Shown: piece by piece, positions 35,341 through 36,237 of the stretch
Numbering within the stretch: position 1 is the stretch's first letter
How the letters are laid out: the number at the start of each line of letters is the position of its first letter
DNA from: Acidobacteriaceae bacterium
GTDB taxonomy: Bacteria; Acidobacteriota; Terriglobia; Terriglobales; Acidobacteriaceae
Direction: 5' to 3'
Assembly: GCA_027306695.1 (NCBI GenBank)
Contig: DAHUZH010000023.1
Span: 1 to 36,237, forward strand
DNA length: 36,237 nt
Translations under genes and position numbers: made by a program
The notes under the pieces: generated by a model
Database searches by the model: none
Seen by the model: the letters and a program-made list of their open reading frames with translations, nothing else
What the model was told of the DNA's origin: nothing

Positions 35341-36237
35341 TCAGTCTTCTTGCGGCAGCACAAGAAGGGAATCAGCGGCTGAAACGCTTGAACTGAATGC
35401 TTTGCCGGGAAGACGATAGAGCAGTAAGCCCAGCAGCAGGCAAGCGGCGATTCCGATTCCTGCGTCGATGGCGAGGCTTCCGGCGACTCCGCCCATGGCA
35501 TAACCCCGGCCGTCGACGTACATCATGTAAGTAACCGGAACGTTGGTGGCTGCCACCAGGAACGTGAACGTTGTTGCGGCAAGCGGATTGTTCCGCCCGA
35601 TCGTCTCAAAGATGATCCCAATCTGGATAGAAAAAGAAACTGCCTGGAACAGGTATTCGCCTACCAGGGCGAGGGTAAAAGTCCATGGCGCATGGGGTAG
35701 CAGTACGAGGCCCAATGTAAAGAGGCAGCCGAATATGCCATTGGTTAGGTAGAGAAAGCGCAGCGGCAGTCGTTTGGCGACAGCCGGAAACAATAGGCAC
35801 CCGAGGATGCCTGGGAAGAATGCGCCCGCGCCGCCAGCAAGGCTCACCATCGGTGCCGAGGCGTGGAAGTCGCCGCCCAGTCCTCCAAGGATGTTGGTGA
35901 GCGCGAAAGAACTGCAAGGGGAGACGAAGAAGAGCAGGGCGATGAGCACTTCGCGGCGGCGCAGCAACGCCAGGATTTCGCGATTGAATTGACGGAAACT
36001 TTCCCCCGCCAGCCGCCGGTCGGGACCAGGAGCGGGAATGATGAGGAAGATAGAGGCGGGAAGAAGAAGGACCGCACCCAGAAGACCCGCCGCAAGCCAC
36101 ACCGGCAAATGACGAACCAGTTCGCCGCCAATGGCGGACGCAACGCCAATGCCACAAATGACCGCGATGTTGAGCCACGCGCTGAGATTGTTCTTGTTTT
36201 CATCGCGGCAGACTGTTGAGAGCCAACCGCCCAGGGC
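35341..36237 (-). CDS. MFS transporter of the AmpG/PAT-like type (5' end cut by window edge)
   Basis: The frame is open to the right edge, giving 298 residues of a partial protein. GGWLSTVCRDENKNNLSAWLNIAVICGIGVASAIGG opens the visible part, and about eight to nine hydrophobic segments follow, with the cytoplasmic loop PAPGPDRRLAGESFRQFNREILALLRRR between halves. The GGWLS...AWLN segment and the size resemble PAT-family members (AmpG muropeptide permease and acetyl-CoA transporter relatives). The substrate cannot be assigned. A short in-frame TTG at 36108 is not the real start because conserved sequence continues upstream. Confidence 0.8.
   Translation of the reverse strand, partial: ALGGWLSTVCRDENKNNLSAWLNIAVICGIGVASAIGGELVRHLPVWLAAGLLGAVLLLPASIFLIIPAPGPDRRLAGESFRQFNREILALLRRREVLIALLFFVSPCSSFALTNILGGLGGDFHASAPMVSLAGGAGAFFPGILGCLLFPAVAKRLPLRFLYLTNGIFGCLFTLGLVLLPHAPWTFTLALVGEYLFQAVSFSIQIGIIFETIGRNNPLAATTFTFLVAATNVPVTYMMYVDGRGYAMGGVAGSLAIDAGIGIAACLLLGLLLYRLPGKAFSSSVSAADSLLVLPQED

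Overview
The window (about 36 kb, moderately high GC by eye) looks like a chromosomal segment of a Gram-negative soil bacterium, most likely an Acidobacteriota member (Acidobacteriaceae-like). Supporting signs are a KDO cytidylyltransferase (LPS outer membrane), a DUF5695-type Tat-exported protein, acidobacterial-style FtsX/MacB-like permeases, a conserved M50 - trpS - scpA - scpB - rluB order, and dispersed palindromic repeats (GTCATTCTGAGC..., GGTCTCAGAGGCGAGACC, GGGTGCCCCATCC) of a kind I associate with acidobacterial genomes. Taxonomy is an inference from gene content; no rRNA gene, tRNA gene, CRISPR array, prophage or intact insertion sequence was seen.

Layout. 1-4256 (minus): [NiFe]-hydrogenase maturation genes hypF, hypC, hypD, hypE (hypE cut by the left edge). 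4443-5693 (minus): a secreted protein joining a LecA-like sugar-binding domain to an LssY_C domain. 5694-6122: AT-rich spacer. 6123-6890 (plus): DUF4397 lipoprotein. 7049-8332 (minus): short-type S-adenosylhomocysteinase. 8606-11353 (minus): large Tat-exported DUF5695-like protein with a palindromic promoter site. 11586-12644 (minus): Ada methyltransferase/regulator. 12848-14719 (minus): metK preceded by a RodZ-like HTH/membrane gene. 14918-16018 (plus): lone FtsX/MacB-type permease. 16161-20601: envelope glycan genes (acyltransferase 3 on minus; FAD-dependent mutase-like oxidoreductase and GT39-like glycosyltransferase on plus), meeting msrA tail to tail. 21334-26135 (minus): operon M50 protease - trpS - scpA - scpB - rluB. 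26311-29081 (minus): hexapeptide acyltransferase, SIMPL-domain protein, trpD. 29242-33157 (plus): operon sucC - SRPBCC protein - sucD - ndk - aldo/keto reductase. 33377-36237 (minus): beta-barrel-like outer-membrane protein, kdsB, and an AmpG/PAT-like MFS transporter cut by the right edge.

How the genes work together. hypCDEF assemble the Fe(CN)2CO part of a hydrogenase active site, so a [NiFe] hydrogenase should lie to the left. metK and ahcY are two steps of the methyl cycle (SAM synthesis and SAH removal) but are not in one operon. scpA/scpB form the kleisin part of the SMC condensin and are translated with trpS and rluB through 4-nt ATGA overlaps. sucC/sucD/ndk link substrate-level phosphorylation to nucleotide balance. 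kdsB, the GT39-like enzyme, acyltransferase 3 and the beta-barrel protein serve the outer envelope.

Most notable: a palindromic repeat read in frame inside scpB; related repeats in intergenic DNA, one of which supplies the stop codon of the acyltransferase; a TrpRS with a C-x21-C-x6-C-x2-C motif resembling the [4Fe-4S] site of Thermotoga TrpRS; an SRPBCC gene inserted between sucC and sucD; and a LecA-like/LssY_C fusion upstream of the hyp genes. I did not find a convincing new defence or mobile system.
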